A stretch of 64,000 nt of DNA from Moanibacter sp965226025 (GTDB lineage: Bacteria; Verrucomicrobiota; Verrucomicrobiia; Opitutales; UBA2987). The stretch is from NCBI GenBank assembly GCA_965226025.1, contig CBDDCD010000001.1, positions 124,001 through 188,000 of the forward strand, read 5' to 3'. A model generated the notes under the pieces. That model had not been told where the DNA came from, did no database searches, and saw nothing but the letters and a program-made list of their open reading frames with translations. Shown in pieces: positions 34,732-44,080 of this stretch. How positions within the stretch are numbered: position 1 is the first letter of the stretch; every line of letters starts with the position of its first letter. A program made the translations under genes and the position numbers.

Positions 34732-35705
34732 TGCGAATCTGCGTATATGGCGCTGGAGCCATCGGGGGTTACCTCGGTGTGCAGTTGGCGCTGGCGGGCG
34801 AGGAGGTGTCGCTGATCGCCCGTGGACCGCACCTCGAAGCAATGCAGGCACACGGCGTCAAGTTGTGCATCGGCGGCGAGGAGCGTGTGGCCCATCCGAC
34901 ATGCACTGAAGATCCATCGGAGGTTGGCCCTCAGGATTACGTGATCGTCACCCTAAAGGCGCATTCGATCACTGGCATTGTGGATTCGATTCAGCCGCTG
35001 CTTGGACCTGATACGACGGTCGTCACGGCTTACAACGGGATTCCATTTTGGTATTTCTACCAACTTGACGGGGCGTGGTGCGATCACCGGCTCGAGAGTG
35101 TCGATCCCGGAGGAGGACAGTGGGCAAAAATCGGTCCGGAGAGGGCGATCGGCTGTGTTGTCCATCCGGCTACCGAAGTGTCGTCGCCCGGCGTGATAAG
35201 GCACGTTGACGGAGATCGTTTCAGTCTGGGTGAGCCGGACGGAGAAAAGAGTGAACGGGTTTCACAATTGAGTGAGACTCTTGGAAGGGCCGGTTTGAAG
35301 GCGCCGATACGTGCCCATATTCGAAATGAGATTTGGGTCAAACTATGGGGAAACCTGTGCTTCAACCCGATCAGCGCCCTTACCTTGGAAACGTTGGATG
35401 TCATTGCAACGGAGCCCGGTACCCGAGGCGTGGCGCGTGCCATGATGCTGGAAGCTCAGGCCATCGGACAGAAGCTGGGCGTGCGCTTTGGCGTCGATGT
35501 TGAGCGACGTATCGCCGGGGCCGCTGCAGTGGGGGCCCACAAGACTTCGATGCTTCAAGATCTCGAGCGGGGCCGGCCTATGGAGATCGACGCGCTCCTA
35601 ACCGTCGTCCAGGAAATAGGTTGCCTGGTCGAGGTCGATACCCCAGCTATCGACGTGGTGCTTCCGCTGGTCCAGCAGCGGGCGCGGATCGCCGGTTGTT
35701 ACTAG
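34731..35705 (+). CDS. Ketopantoate-reductase-like (PanE/ApbA family) dehydrogenase
   Basis: 324 aa. N-terminal Rossmann motif ICVYGAGAIGGYLG (G-x-G-x-x-G) for NADP(H), LKAHS in the catalytic cleft and NEIWVKLWGNLCFNP, the conserved Lys/Asn helix of the C-terminal domain. PanE itself reduces 2-dehydropantoate for CoA synthesis, but the family contains many other 2-oxo-acid reductases. Coupling to an acyl-CoA ligase and a transketolase points to a catabolic role. An in-frame TTG at 34728 adds one residue; ATG 34731 is preferred. Confidence 0.83.
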   Translation: MRICVYGAGAIGGYLGVQLALAGEEVSLIARGPHLEAMQAHGVKLCIGGEERVAHPTCTEDPSEVGPQDYVIVTLKAHSITGIVDSIQPLLGPDTTVVTAYNGIPFWYFYQLDGAWCDHRLESVDPGGGQWAKIGPERAIGCVVHPATEVSSPGVIRHVDGDRFSLGEPDGEKSERVSQLSETLGRAGLKAPIRAHIRNEIWVKLWGNLCFNPISALTLETLDVIATEPGTRGVARAMMLEAQAIGQKLGVRFGVDVERRIAGAAAVGAHKTSMLQDLERGRPMEIDALLTVVQEIGCLVEVDTPAIDVVLPLVQQRARIAGCY

Positions 35706-35735
35706 CCGGCTTAAATCGTCGGACCCTGATTCGGC

Positions 35736-36077
35736 TTGCCCATAGGAGCAGGGATAGCGGCCGGCCTCAGGGCGGGTGGGTTAGAATCGCCAGGAGTATT
35801 CTGCTTAATAGGCGATGGTGAACTCGACGAAGGGAGCAACCATGAAGCCATCGCGGTTGCGGGACGTCTCAAGTTGGACCGGTTAACGGCAATCGTAGTC
35901 GACAATGGTTCCAATTCGCAGGGGTGGCCGAACGGAATTAGTCAGCGATTCGCGGTCGAGGGATGGGCGACTACAGAGGCAGATGAGCGCGATCACGACG
36001 CAATCCACACGGCTTTTGTCACCTCACATCCCGACCGGCCACACGCTGTCGTTTTCTGTGTAAATTCTAAGAACTGA
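35736..36077 (+). pseudogene. Transketolase N-terminal subunit, 5'-truncated
   Basis: 113 residues beginning at the family word LPIGAGIAAGLRAGG and holding the ThDP-Mg motif GDGELDEGSNHEA...VVDNGSNSQGW. A full subunit is about 220-280 aa. The first half, with the substrate-binding His residues, is missing. In the same frame just upstream the bases still spell GP-stop-FGLP, close to the family GPLGxGLP, so decay reaches the very edge of the reductase gene, whose stop is only 30 bases before. A TTG at 35736 could start translation but the product would lack essential sites. Confidence 0.78.
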
Positions 36078-36082
36078 AGATC

Positions 36083-37000
36083 ATGGATACAATGCGCGAA
36101 CGATTCACTTCGACGGTGTCGAACCTTCTCGATGAAGATCCCAAGCTAGTTCTGATATTGGCCGCGATAGGGAGCGCCCAGTTTAGGGATAGAGGCGTTA
36201 TTGACCGGCATCCGACGAGGGTCATCAATGTGGGGATCCGTGAGCAACTTATGATCGGGTTTGCTGCCGGCTTGGCGCTGGAAGGATTCCGGCCCATCGT
36301 TCACTCCTTTGCTCCGTTCCTCGTCGAGCGGCCTTGGGAGCGAATACGGCTGGTCTTTTCTTACCAAGGTGTTTCAGGAATTCTGGTTTCCATTGGGGCG
36401 ACATTTGATGAGGCGGGGTCGGGCCGAACCCACCTGGCGCCTGAGGATGTCGCCCTCATTGGGACTCTGCCAAAATGGAAGATTCATGTTCCGGGACATC
36501 CGAACGAGGCCAAGCAGATTTTGAAAGAGGCGGCCTTGGATGCGAGTAGTACCTACATTAGGCTGTCCAACGAATCCAACCGTGAGAGTCGAACTCTCGA
36601 GCCGGGTCGATTTTATGTAGTCCGGACTGGTTCCAGAGACGCGGCAACAGTGATCGCGGTGGGACCCATGCTGGATCGGGTCGCGGCTGCCACCTCCGAT
36701 TTGGATGTGAATCTGCTCTACGCCATTACAGTTCGGCCTTTCGATGGAGATACCTTGCGCAATGTGCTAAGGGCTCCAGAAGTCATTCTGGTGGAACCGT
36801 ACCTGGCGGGAACTTCCTCGGCCGAGGTGTCGGACGTTCTCCGCGACACTCCCCACCGACTTTTGGCTTTGGGCGCCCCCCGCAAGGAACATCGCCACTA
36901 CGGAACCGCGGCGGAACATTGCGCCGCGCATGGGCTTGATGAGAAGGGTATTCGGGCGAAGATCGTCGAGTTCGTGGGATGTCGACCAAATGCTGCGTGA
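36083..37000 (+). CDS. Transketolase C-terminal subunit
   Basis: 305 aa: PYR-domain part with NVGIREQLMIGFAAGLALEG (containing the Glu that activates thiamine diphosphate), then GATFDEAGSGRTHLAPEDVA and PGHPNEAKQI, then the transketolase C-terminal domain (VIAVGPMLDRV, VRPFDGDTL). In split transketolases this subunit pairs with an N-terminal subunit; here that gene, 5 bases upstream, is truncated. Either an N subunit elsewhere substitutes, or this gene is a relic on the way to loss. The normal reaction moves a two-carbon ketol between sugar phosphates; split forms in catabolic clusters may act on other ketoses. Confidence 0.85.
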   Translation: MDTMRERFTSTVSNLLDEDPKLVLILAAIGSAQFRDRGVIDRHPTRVINVGIREQLMIGFAAGLALEGFRPIVHSFAPFLVERPWERIRLVFSYQGVSGILVSIGATFDEAGSGRTHLAPEDVALIGTLPKWKIHVPGHPNEAKQILKEAALDASSTYIRLSNESNRESRTLEPGRFYVVRTGSRDAATVIAVGPMLDRVAAATSDLDVNLLYAITVRPFDGDTLRNVLRAPEVILVEPYLAGTSSAEVSDVLRDTPHRLLALGAPRKEHRHYGTAAEHCAAHGLDEKGIRAKIVEFVGCRPNAA

Positions 37001-37304
37001 AATGGAGAGTTGCTGATCGCCGTACTTGGCGGGCATCGAAATCCTCGCTCGGGCAACCCAATAATCCTCTAATACGAAGCAGGTGAGATGTCCGTGAGAG
37101 GACCGTATTTCTGTTTCTTCCTATTGACACCTATCCTCCGGAATCCAATATTCCTCCAGACTCTTCTACCGAACACTTGAACTTCTACCAACATTAACGA
37201 CCGGGGGCCGCTTCGGGGGGATCTTCTGACTGCTGAAATTTAGGGACAGGGCGATTCTTCAGTCCGGGTTGACCGCGGGTCGAGGAACAAAGGATCTCAT
37301 CGCT

Positions 37305-37967
37305 ATGGCTACTAAGAATCTCTCATTCGCACGAACAATGACGCCGACACTTTTGGTGTTGGTAACCCTCTACTTTTCTGCCGAGATCGCTCATGCTGGG
37401 CCTCTGGTGACTTATGATTTCACAGGGAACGCTGCTAACAACCCCCTCGGTTTTGGGGTTGGTGACCTAGGAACTACCATGGTAACGGTTTCACAGGACG
37501 GTCTCTCGGTTGACATCACGGGCAAGGACTTCGATCTGAGCAACGGGACAAGTGCCAATCTCGACCGTAGCGGTCCGGGCGGTCTCGGAGTTGTCGATAA
37601 CGCGGGATTCGCCCGTGTCGGGACCGACGAAGCGATCGAGTTTGATTTCGATCCGGCGACCGTGATCGGGATCAGTACTCTCATCCTCGAAGTGGGTCAA
37701 CCCACCGGAAGTTTTGATCTCTACGTCAACAACCTATTCGCGGAGACTGTTGGATGGGATTCCGGCGGGGGAAACTTCGTCACTCACACATTTACGAGCA
37801 TGCCGACCGGCTCAATCCTCGAGTTCAGGGGGAAAACGTTCAGTTTTCGTATCTCCGAATTGACGGTGGAGGTAGTTCCTGAACCCGGGGAAATCCTTCT
37901 TCTTGCCACTGGAGCCTTTGGCCTGATCGTTTTCGCTCGGAAGCGGTTCTCGAATAGCGCCGCTTAG
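37305..37967 (+). CDS. PEP-CTERM-anchored extracellular protein
   Basis: 220 aa from ATG 37305 (AAAGGAT upstream). Signal peptide: MATKNLSFARTMTPTLLVLV...FSAEIAHAG. The body is beta-rich with a QPTGSFDLYVNNLFAET segment and no catalytic motif. The C-terminus is VVPEPGEILLLATGAFGLIV followed by FARKRF, a PEP-CTERM sorting signal. It should be exported, cut by an exosortase and released to the outer surface or matrix. Function unknown. The gap 37001-37304 before it holds nothing recognisable. Confidence 0.8.
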   Translation: MATKNLSFARTMTPTLLVLVTLYFSAEIAHAGPLVTYDFTGNAANNPLGFGVGDLGTTMVTVSQDGLSVDITGKDFDLSNGTSANLDRSGPGGLGVVDNAGFARVGTDEAIEFDFDPATVIGISTLILEVGQPTGSFDLYVNNLFAETVGWDSGGGNFVTHTFTSMPTGSILEFRGKTFSFRISELTVEVVPEPGEILLLATGAFGLIVFARKRFSNSAA

Positions 37968-38103
37968 TCCGGAAATCTTCGGGTTCGTTCTGATCTGAAA
38001 TCCGGCTCGGCTTGGCCCATGTGGGTTTCCGAGCGGTTCTGAGAGGCTGGTATCAACGGCGAATTCGACGAAATGCTCACCCGTCTTTGCACGAAGCTTC
38101 CAC

Positions 38104-38129
38104 CCTCCGTAGCAGAGCCACTGCGGAGG
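38104..38129. repeat. Small CCTCCG/CGGAGG hairpin with adjacent CGAAATGCTCAC half-repeat
   Basis: CCTCCG and CGGAGG pair around 14 bases in a stretch CTCCGTAGCAGAGCCACTGC, a dispersed intergenic hairpin type. Just upstream (38068-38083) is CGACGAAATGCTCACC, half of the inverted repeat seen at 41639-41711. The gap 37968-38207 has no gene. Confidence 0.4.
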
Positions 38130-38207
38130 ACGGGTCGCCGAGGCAAGGCGCTTTCCGCTACTGACAGCGATTTGGATGCAGATCAAAAACAGTCGGGCTC
38201 GAGGGCT

Positions 38208-39686
38208 TTAGATTCGAATCTCCTCGAACGGATACATTGGCCGGCGCCGGTGTTGGTATTCGAAGGTCCGCATGTCGGCGGCGGTTGCGCCCGGCGTGTT
38301 GACGCGGATCAGATCGCTGCAGACCGGCTTGAAGGCAGCCACCGGCGCGTGCACTCCCTTCGCCACCAGGATTTGGAAATCGGCTGGTTCCAATCCAATG
38401 CTCGTGACGACTCCCAGGCTCACCGGCACGACACGCAAACTGGTCAAGCTGATCGTCAGTCCGGTATCGGTGGTCACCACGGTTGTGGGACCCATATCGT
38501 AATGGGTGTAGCCGCCGTGACGGATTTCTGACTCCTGGAACTGGCCTTGATGGAGGCTCCTGACGGTTACTTCGGCGATGAGGGGCGGTCCGTGCCGGTC
38601 GTCTGTTTTTCCGCCCATGGTCAGAGTGATCTTGCTTCCTACCCCTGCTTGGCGCGCCTGATCCTGCGACTCGCGATCGAACAGGCAGACGGAACCTGTG
38701 GTGTCTCCTCGCCGATGAACTTCATGAGCGATGAGGGTTCCGTCGGCGGCAGAACCGCCTCCAACGTTGTCTCCCATATCGAGCAGGCAGATTGGTCCGG
38801 GAATCTTCACGGCTCGGTCGACCGCATCTTCGACGGAGACATACTCCCCAACATACTCGGAGCGGTGCTGCACCATGTATGTCGACAGTTGATCCGCCAA
38901 TTGTTGTGCCAATTCTGGATTGTCGTCTGTGACCACTATGGCGGATGATCCCATCTCCTCGACATCCGCGTAGGGGAAGCCGAGGACAATGCTGTTGGAA
39001 AGAACCGAAGGACTTTCCAGCTGCCGGTTCGCCAATTCATATAGAGGAAGGCAGGGCCATTCTGTTGTTCCCTGGCGTTCAATATTGATTCCGAAGGGGG
39101 GAAAAGAGGCCCTTTGTACGGGGCTGATCTCGCCTTTCAACGTATCTACGATCAACTTTACCGCTTCGAAGCCCCTTTCCTTCTGATCGATATGAGGATT
39201 CGATCGGTAAGCAATGGTGACGTCACAAGCGTCGACCATGCGTTGGGAGAGATTGGCATGGGGATCAATGACACAGACAATCGGTTTCTCTCTCCCGACC
39301 CGATCGCGCAATTCCGATAGCCAATAGCCGTCTAGATCGCGGAACTCAGGTCCTTCACCGGCGTTCGCCCCGTGAGGAGAAACGAGAAAGCCATCGAGTG
39401 GGCCGGCCTCGTCCATGGAAGCAAACATCATTCGCAGCAATTCATCGCAAGTCGCTTCAGTGATCGTACCGGAGGGTAGGGTGGAGGCGTGAAAGACCGG
39501 TACCGCTTCGACACCCGATTCTTCAAGTCCCTCGAGAAAGCCGCTGATTTGGTGCAGTCCGCCGCTAAACGAATTGCGAACTTCCTCCCCGATTAAAATG
39601 CTGTCCCGACGAAAAGATTCGATAGTGGTGGGGGCAACCGCGAAAGTGTTCGATTCGTGAATGAGTGAGATGATTCCTACACGCAT
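38208..39686 (-). CDS. M81 family metallopeptidase, MlrC-like (second)
   Basis: 492 aa from ATG 39686, chosen for GGAGGAAA about 8 bases upstream; a longer frame to 39824 adds 46 unrelated residues. The start MRVGIISLIHESNTFAV is the M81 pattern. Metal ligands are seen in CVIDPHANLS (D-x-H) and YRSNPHIDQ; the second domain has LLDMGDNVGGGSAADGT. It is about as long as the first M81 gene but clearly divergent from it, so the two probably act on different peptides or amides. Single gene, divergent from the amidase. Confidence 0.85.
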   Translation of the reverse strand: MRVGIISLIHESNTFAVAPTTIESFRRDSILIGEEVRNSFSGGLHQISGFLEGLEESGVEAVPVFHASTLPSGTITEATCDELLRMMFASMDEAGPLDGFLVSPHGANAGEGPEFRDLDGYWLSELRDRVGREKPIVCVIDPHANLSQRMVDACDVTIAYRSNPHIDQKERGFEAVKLIVDTLKGEISPVQRASFPPFGINIERQGTTEWPCLPLYELANRQLESPSVLSNSIVLGFPYADVEEMGSSAIVVTDDNPELAQQLADQLSTYMVQHRSEYVGEYVSVEDAVDRAVKIPGPICLLDMGDNVGGGSAADGTLIAHEVHRRGDTTGSVCLFDRESQDQARQAGVGSKITLTMGGKTDDRHGPPLIAEVTVRSLHQGQFQESEIRHGGYTHYDMGPTTVVTTDTGLTISLTSLRVVPVSLGVVTSIGLEPADFQILVAKGVHAPVAAFKPVCSDLIRVNTPGATAADMRTFEYQHRRRPMYPFEEIRI

Positions 39687-39839
39687 GATGGATTTCCTCC
39701 CGCTATTCCTCTTAGTCTTCGGGGAGGGTGAAGACAGTCTGACATCGACTTCCTTGGGTTTGCAAACAGAAGAATCCTTTCCGTGCCGCATTAGAGCAAC
39801 GAGCAGATCGTAAGTTTGATCCATAAATGATCTCTTGAT

Positions 39840-39932
39840 CGGAGGGGCGCAGCCCGTGGGGTAGATTTGTAATCTGCCGTCTTATTCACGCCGCAGTTGG
39901 CAGATTGCAAATCTGCCCCACAGGAGACTCCG
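39840..39932. repeat. GGGGCAGATTTTCAATCTGCC hairpin repeat, copy 2
   Basis: Arms 39858-39878 and 39899-39919 are 21-bp inverted repeats with two mismatches. The outer edges CGGAGGGGCGCAGCCC and GAGACTCCG match the copy at 26899. It fills much of the 321-base gap between the divergent M81 and amidase genes. Confidence 0.7.
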
Positions 39933-40007
39933 AGAATAATATCTGAAAAGGTCAGCAGACCAGCATAGGCATTGATATCTCATCGACCACTGTGTGAAAC
40001 TGTGGGG

Positions 40008-41309
40008 ATGCGAAGTTTGAGTATCGTCGAGGAACTGGATTCATTGCGCTCCGGAGAGATCGATCTGGGGCGCCACCTCGAAGGTATCTGCGATCGGATT
40101 GACGAGGAAGAGGTAAGAATCCATGCCTTCGTCGCGGGCAAGTGTGATCGAGCGAGAATCACGTCTTTCGGTGAGCGTCTTCTCCAAAAATACCCTGATG
40201 CCGACGGTCGACCGCCGCTCTTCGGCCTTCCCGTCGGGATTAAGGACATCTATCGGGTCGATGGATGCGAAACCCGGTGCGGTTCAAGATTGCCAGCCTC
40301 TCTCTTTGAGGGCCCGCAGGCGAGTACCGTAACGCGACTCATCGATGCGGGTGCGGTCCCGATGGGAAAGACCGTCACCACAGAATTCGCGTCCTACATG
40401 CCTGGCCCCACGCGGAATCCTCATAATCTTGAGCACACGCCCGGAGGATCCAGCAGCGGTTCGGCGGCAGGGGTTGTCTGTGGATTCTTCCCGGTGGCAC
40501 TTGGATCCCAGACGGTAGGGTCCGTGATCAGGCCGGCCGCTTTCTGCGGTGTTTTCGGCTTCAAACCGTCTTTCGATCGGGGACCTACAGACGGGGTCAT
40601 ACCGCTAGCACCATCGCTTGATCATGTCGGTTTCTTTTGTCGGGATGTTTCAGGCCTTTCGCCGGTTGCATCCGTTCTGATCGATGACTGGAATGACGAG
40701 CGCGGAGCTACCGAGAAAGGCCCTGCCGGTGCGGCGATCGGGATACCTGAAGGTCCCTACCTGGACCGCGCATCTCGAGATGGGCGAGAACATTTCGCCG
40801 AAGGCGTGCGACGGATCAGGGAGAGAGGATTCCAGGTCCTGGAAGTGTCCGCCCTTCCCGATTTTGATGACGTCGCTGAGTGCAATATGAAGATCATGAG
40901 GAAGGAAATGGCTGTTGTTCACGAAGCGTGGTATGGAGAATACGGGATATCCTACGGGGCTAGGACCGCCGAGCTGATAGAGGAAGGCCGGGGGATCAGT
41001 GACGACGAACTCAGTGAGCTCTTGGAGAAAAAGGAGAGCAATAGGCTACGGATGGAGGAATTGATGGATCGGAACGGGGTGGATTTCTGGATCGCCCCTT
41101 CTGCTACCGGCCCGGCTCCTAAGGGACTGGAAAGCACCGGAGATCCCACCATGAATCTGCCGTGGACCCACTTCGGGTTTCCTGCCGTTTCTATTCCCTG
41201 TTTTACCGAAGGTAAGAGGCTCCCTCAAGGTATTCAGGTTGTGAGCAGAACCGGAAGCGATGAGACCTTGGTCGGGCTGGCGAAGTTGATCTCCGATTCT
41301 CTCGCTTGA
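40008..41309 (+). CDS. Amidase signature family protein
   Basis: 433 aa from ATG 40008. The Ser-cisSer-Lys triad is visible: GIKDIY (Lys about 80), TPGGSSSGSAAGV (cis-Ser about 153) and GSQTVGSVIRPAAFCGVFGFKPS (nucleophile Ser about 177). The usual DTGGS is QTVGS here; a Val for the second Gly in the loop is uncommon. The family hydrolyses amides, carbamates (allophanate) or transfers amide to tRNA; the fold is cytoplasmic. No GatB or GatC is nearby, so a catabolic amidase is likely. It is divergent from the second M81 peptidase, which suggests a shared amide substrate range (inference). Confidence 0.85.
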   Translation: MRSLSIVEELDSLRSGEIDLGRHLEGICDRIDEEEVRIHAFVAGKCDRARITSFGERLLQKYPDADGRPPLFGLPVGIKDIYRVDGCETRCGSRLPASLFEGPQASTVTRLIDAGAVPMGKTVTTEFASYMPGPTRNPHNLEHTPGGSSSGSAAGVVCGFFPVALGSQTVGSVIRPAAFCGVFGFKPSFDRGPTDGVIPLAPSLDHVGFFCRDVSGLSPVASVLIDDWNDERGATEKGPAGAAIGIPEGPYLDRASRDGREHFAEGVRRIRERGFQVLEVSALPDFDDVAECNMKIMRKEMAVVHEAWYGEYGISYGARTAELIEEGRGISDDELSELLEKKESNRLRMEELMDRNGVDFWIAPSATGPAPKGLESTGDPTMNLPWTHFGFPAVSIPCFTEGKRLPQGIQVVSRTGSDETLVGLAKLISDSLA

Positions 41310-41859
41310 GTCCCTGCGGCTGTTGATTCTCATTCCCTTGCTGGCAGCGGGGCAATTCTGATAGCCAGGAAGCGCACCAGCATCTACTTTCCGATTTTCC
41401 TCGGATACGGATTAGGGACCCTTCTCAAAGTATCAATCGTTGTTCACGAGTACTTCCCCACTCGATACTTCAAATACCTACTGATAATTGGGCTGCTTAT
41501 TTCGAGGTTGTTCTCGCTCTGTCGGGGCAGTTTAGGCACGATCCTATTTTGGAATCCGCGCTCATGTTCAGCTCAGCGCACGGCCGCTTTTTAGTTTGTC
41601 GAATCGGTCGAGTTTGAAACTGTCGGCCTCCAGGAAGACGAAATGCTCACGCATTCCGCTACCGGCCAGGAAGTAAATAGTAGTCCGGTCGAAGGGGACG
41701 TGAGCATTTCGACGAAGATACAGTAGGTTTCGTTGTTTCGGGATCATCTGGAAAACCGTATGAATAATGAAGTTTTCAGTCAGCCTTCTGGAGTGCGTGT
41801 TTCTGATTATTCGATCCAGTGCGTGGTTGTAACAGACCTTCCGAATTATTCCTCATCCT
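41310..41859. other. 550-base gap with an inverted repeat, no gene
   Basis: No open frame with protein-like features. CGAAATGCTCACG (41639-41651) and its exact complement (41699-41711) enclose 47 bases. A second word, TTGTTCTCGCTCTGTCGGGG at 41508-41527, recurs with two differences at 43275-43299 ahead of the next gene. Confidence 0.55.
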
Positions 41860-43104
41860 ATGCGCATTCTTAGCGCTTTGAGCAATTTCCATCCTCGGGA
41901 GTTCAATCGCAATGTGCGTCTGTTCTTCCTCTACGGTATTTCCATCAATGGCGGCATGGCGCTGTTTACGCTGCTCTACAACCTCTACCTTCTGCGTCTC
42001 AGCTATGAGGCGGACTTCATAGGACAGGTCGCCGGTATGGCGCCCTTGGCCTCCGCGCTTTTGGCGCTACCCATCGGCATGCTGAGTGATCGCTTTGGTC
42101 GCAAACCTTTCCTGGTGGCTTCGTGTCTCCTGATGGTCGTGTCACAGGTCGGGCTCTGCCTGGCCACGGCGTCGGCTTGGCTGCTGGCCTTCTCTTTTCT
42201 CGGGGGAATGGCAATGGCCTGCATCTGGGTTAACCACGTGCCTTTTCTTTCCGACAACGCGGCGCCGGCCCGCCGTGCCGAAGCTCTGGTCCTCTGGTCG
42301 GCTTTGCAAATCGTGGTTCGCATGTTCTTGAGCCTGCTCGGTGGTTTTCTCCCAGGAATCATGGGATTTGTCTTGGATCGATCGGCAGAGACTCCCGAGC
42401 CCTTCCGTTATGCTCTGCTCTTCGGTGCATTCTGTTCACTTGTTGCCGTCGTTCCGTTGATTCGTATGCCCTCGCACGCAGGCAGGCATACCAGTGGGGA
42501 GGAGCGGAATCGGGAACCGGAGTCGTCGATAGTTTCGCAGTGGCGCGCATTCATCGGCATCGCCGCTCTGAGCGGCACACGTGGATTTTCGATGGGGCTT
42601 ACCTTTCCCTTCTTCAACGTCTTCTTCGAAGAAGAGCTGCATGTAGGCGCCACTGCCATAGGCGTGATCTTTTTTCTTAGCCAGCTCGTGAGTCTGCCGT
42701 CGACTTTCGCTGCGCCAACACTGGTTCGACGATTCGGGGCGACGCTGACCATCCTGCCCCTCCGGAGTGTAGGAGGACTGGCGGTCGGCGTTATGGGCAC
42801 AGTGATCAACCTTCCTATTGCCGTGATTACGTTTCTGTTGGCACGTGCGGTCGAAGTCGTCGACAACCCTACCGAACAGAACTTTTCAACTCAGATCCTG
42901 CCCCGACGCTACTTGGCACGGATTCAAGGCTTTCGCGTCTGCGGCTTTCACATTTTCAGTTTCGCCGGCAGTATTCTCGGCGGCCTGCTGATCCTCGATT
43001 ACGGCTATGGAGCAGCATTCGGCTTGGCCTGCCTGGCTCGAATTGCCAGTGGTGTGTTTATGGCGGCCTATTTCGGTCTCCGTCCGGTGGTCAGGGATTG
43101 GTAA
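41860..43104 (+). CDS. Major facilitator superfamily transporter
   Basis: 414 aa with twelve predicted membrane helices in two sets of six. The loop 2-3 signature A is GMLSDRFGRKPFL (about residues 68-80). A central charged loop (SHAGRHTSGEERNREPES) separates the halves. It should move a small molecule across the inner membrane by proton coupling; the substrate (sugar, drug, organic acid) cannot be read from the sequence. It is followed by the sugar-isomerase-like gene on the same strand with a 208-base gap, so co-regulation is possible but not shown. Confidence 0.85.
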   Translation: MRILSALSNFHPREFNRNVRLFFLYGISINGGMALFTLLYNLYLLRLSYEADFIGQVAGMAPLASALLALPIGMLSDRFGRKPFLVASCLLMVVSQVGLCLATASAWLLAFSFLGGMAMACIWVNHVPFLSDNAAPARRAEALVLWSALQIVVRMFLSLLGGFLPGIMGFVLDRSAETPEPFRYALLFGAFCSLVAVVPLIRMPSHAGRHTSGEERNREPESSIVSQWRAFIGIAALSGTRGFSMGLTFPFFNVFFEEELHVGATAIGVIFFLSQLVSLPSTFAAPTLVRRFGATLTILPLRSVGGLAVGVMGTVINLPIAVITFLLARAVEVVDNPTEQNFSTQILPRRYLARIQGFRVCGFHIFSFAGSILGGLLILDYGYGAAFGLACLARIASGVFMAAYFGLRPVVRDW

Positions 43105-43312
43105 GCCTTTGCCATCGGAGCGGTCCGTCAGAAAGCACTTCCAGCCGAGGACAGGTTTTGCGAGATTGGCTCTTGAAACGACAAAGATTCCGGCCCGGAA
43201 ACCCTCTTCAGTCCCGCTCAGCTGGATTTCTCGTTAGTCCTGCAAATTTCCGCCGCGCGAAGCAAAGTCCCACGTTGTTCTCGCTCTCTCGGTGCAGTTG
43301 GGGCAGCTTCCC

Positions 43313-44080
43313 ATGATGGCTAACATAGAAAGACCTATTATCGCATCGATCGTTCAATACACCGACGCGATCGAGACTGGAGAAATGACCGTGATGCAGC
43401 TTCTCCAGAAGGCCGCTGATCTGGGTCTCGACGGGATCGAGCTGAGGCGAGAACTGTGGGGCGAAAAGATGAAGGCCGAACTTCCGGTCGTTCGCGATCG
43501 AGCGGATGAACTCGGGTTGCTCGTGACGTTCGCGACGCACAGCGTTCTGTTCTGCGAAGGAGACGATCGCGACATGCTCCTTGCCGACGTCGATACAGCG
43601 GCCGAGATAGGATCGCCCCTTCTGCGGATTTTCAGCGGACCCGTGCCCGAAGATTGCGGTGCGCCGGAATGGGACTGGGCAAAGCGAGTAATCGATCGTG
43701 GAGCGTCAAAAGGAATTCTGATCGCGCTTGAGAACTATGCAGATTCACCCGGTGGGACGCTGGCAGAAATTCTGACCGTTCTGAATCACTTTGATGTGCC
43801 GACGCTCAAGACGAATATCGACACCGGGAACTACGCGGGATGGAAGCAAGATCATTTCCAGGCGATCGAGGCGATCGGCGACAGAACTGTCTATGTCCAC
43901 ATCAAGGACCCGAGAGAAGGGGGTACCAGCGTGCCTGGTGAAGGCGACCTGCCGATTATGGAGATCCTCACAGCGCTCGACAGATATCTCCAACGGATCA
44001 TCTACTGCTTTGAGTTTCCTGGCGGAGACGATCCGGATGACAGGATTGCTCGCGGCTTGGCTTTCATGCAATCCAGATAG
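43313..44080 (+). CDS. Sugar phosphate isomerase/epimerase (xylose-isomerase-like TIM barrel)
   Basis: 255 aa from ATG 43313 (a second ATG follows at once). TIM-barrel pattern with the metal site: GLDGIELRRELWG, ILIALENYADSP (Glu about 150), LKTNIDTGNYAGW (Asp) and VYVHIKDPREG (His), ending IIYCFEFPGGDD (Glu). The family interconverts keto and aldo sugars or inositol derivatives with a divalent metal. A longer GTG start at 43292 is possible, but it would put a dispersed repeat in the coding region. Located after an MFS carrier. Confidence 0.82.
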   Translation: MMANIERPIIASIVQYTDAIETGEMTVMQLLQKAADLGLDGIELRRELWGEKMKAELPVVRDRADELGLLVTFATHSVLFCEGDDRDMLLADVDTAAEIGSPLLRIFSGPVPEDCGAPEWDWAKRVIDRGASKGILIALENYADSPGGTLAEILTVLNHFDVPTLKTNIDTGNYAGWKQDHFQAIEAIGDRTVYVHIKDPREGGTSVPGEGDLPIMEILTALDRYLQRIIYCFEFPGGDDPDDRIARGLAFMQSR

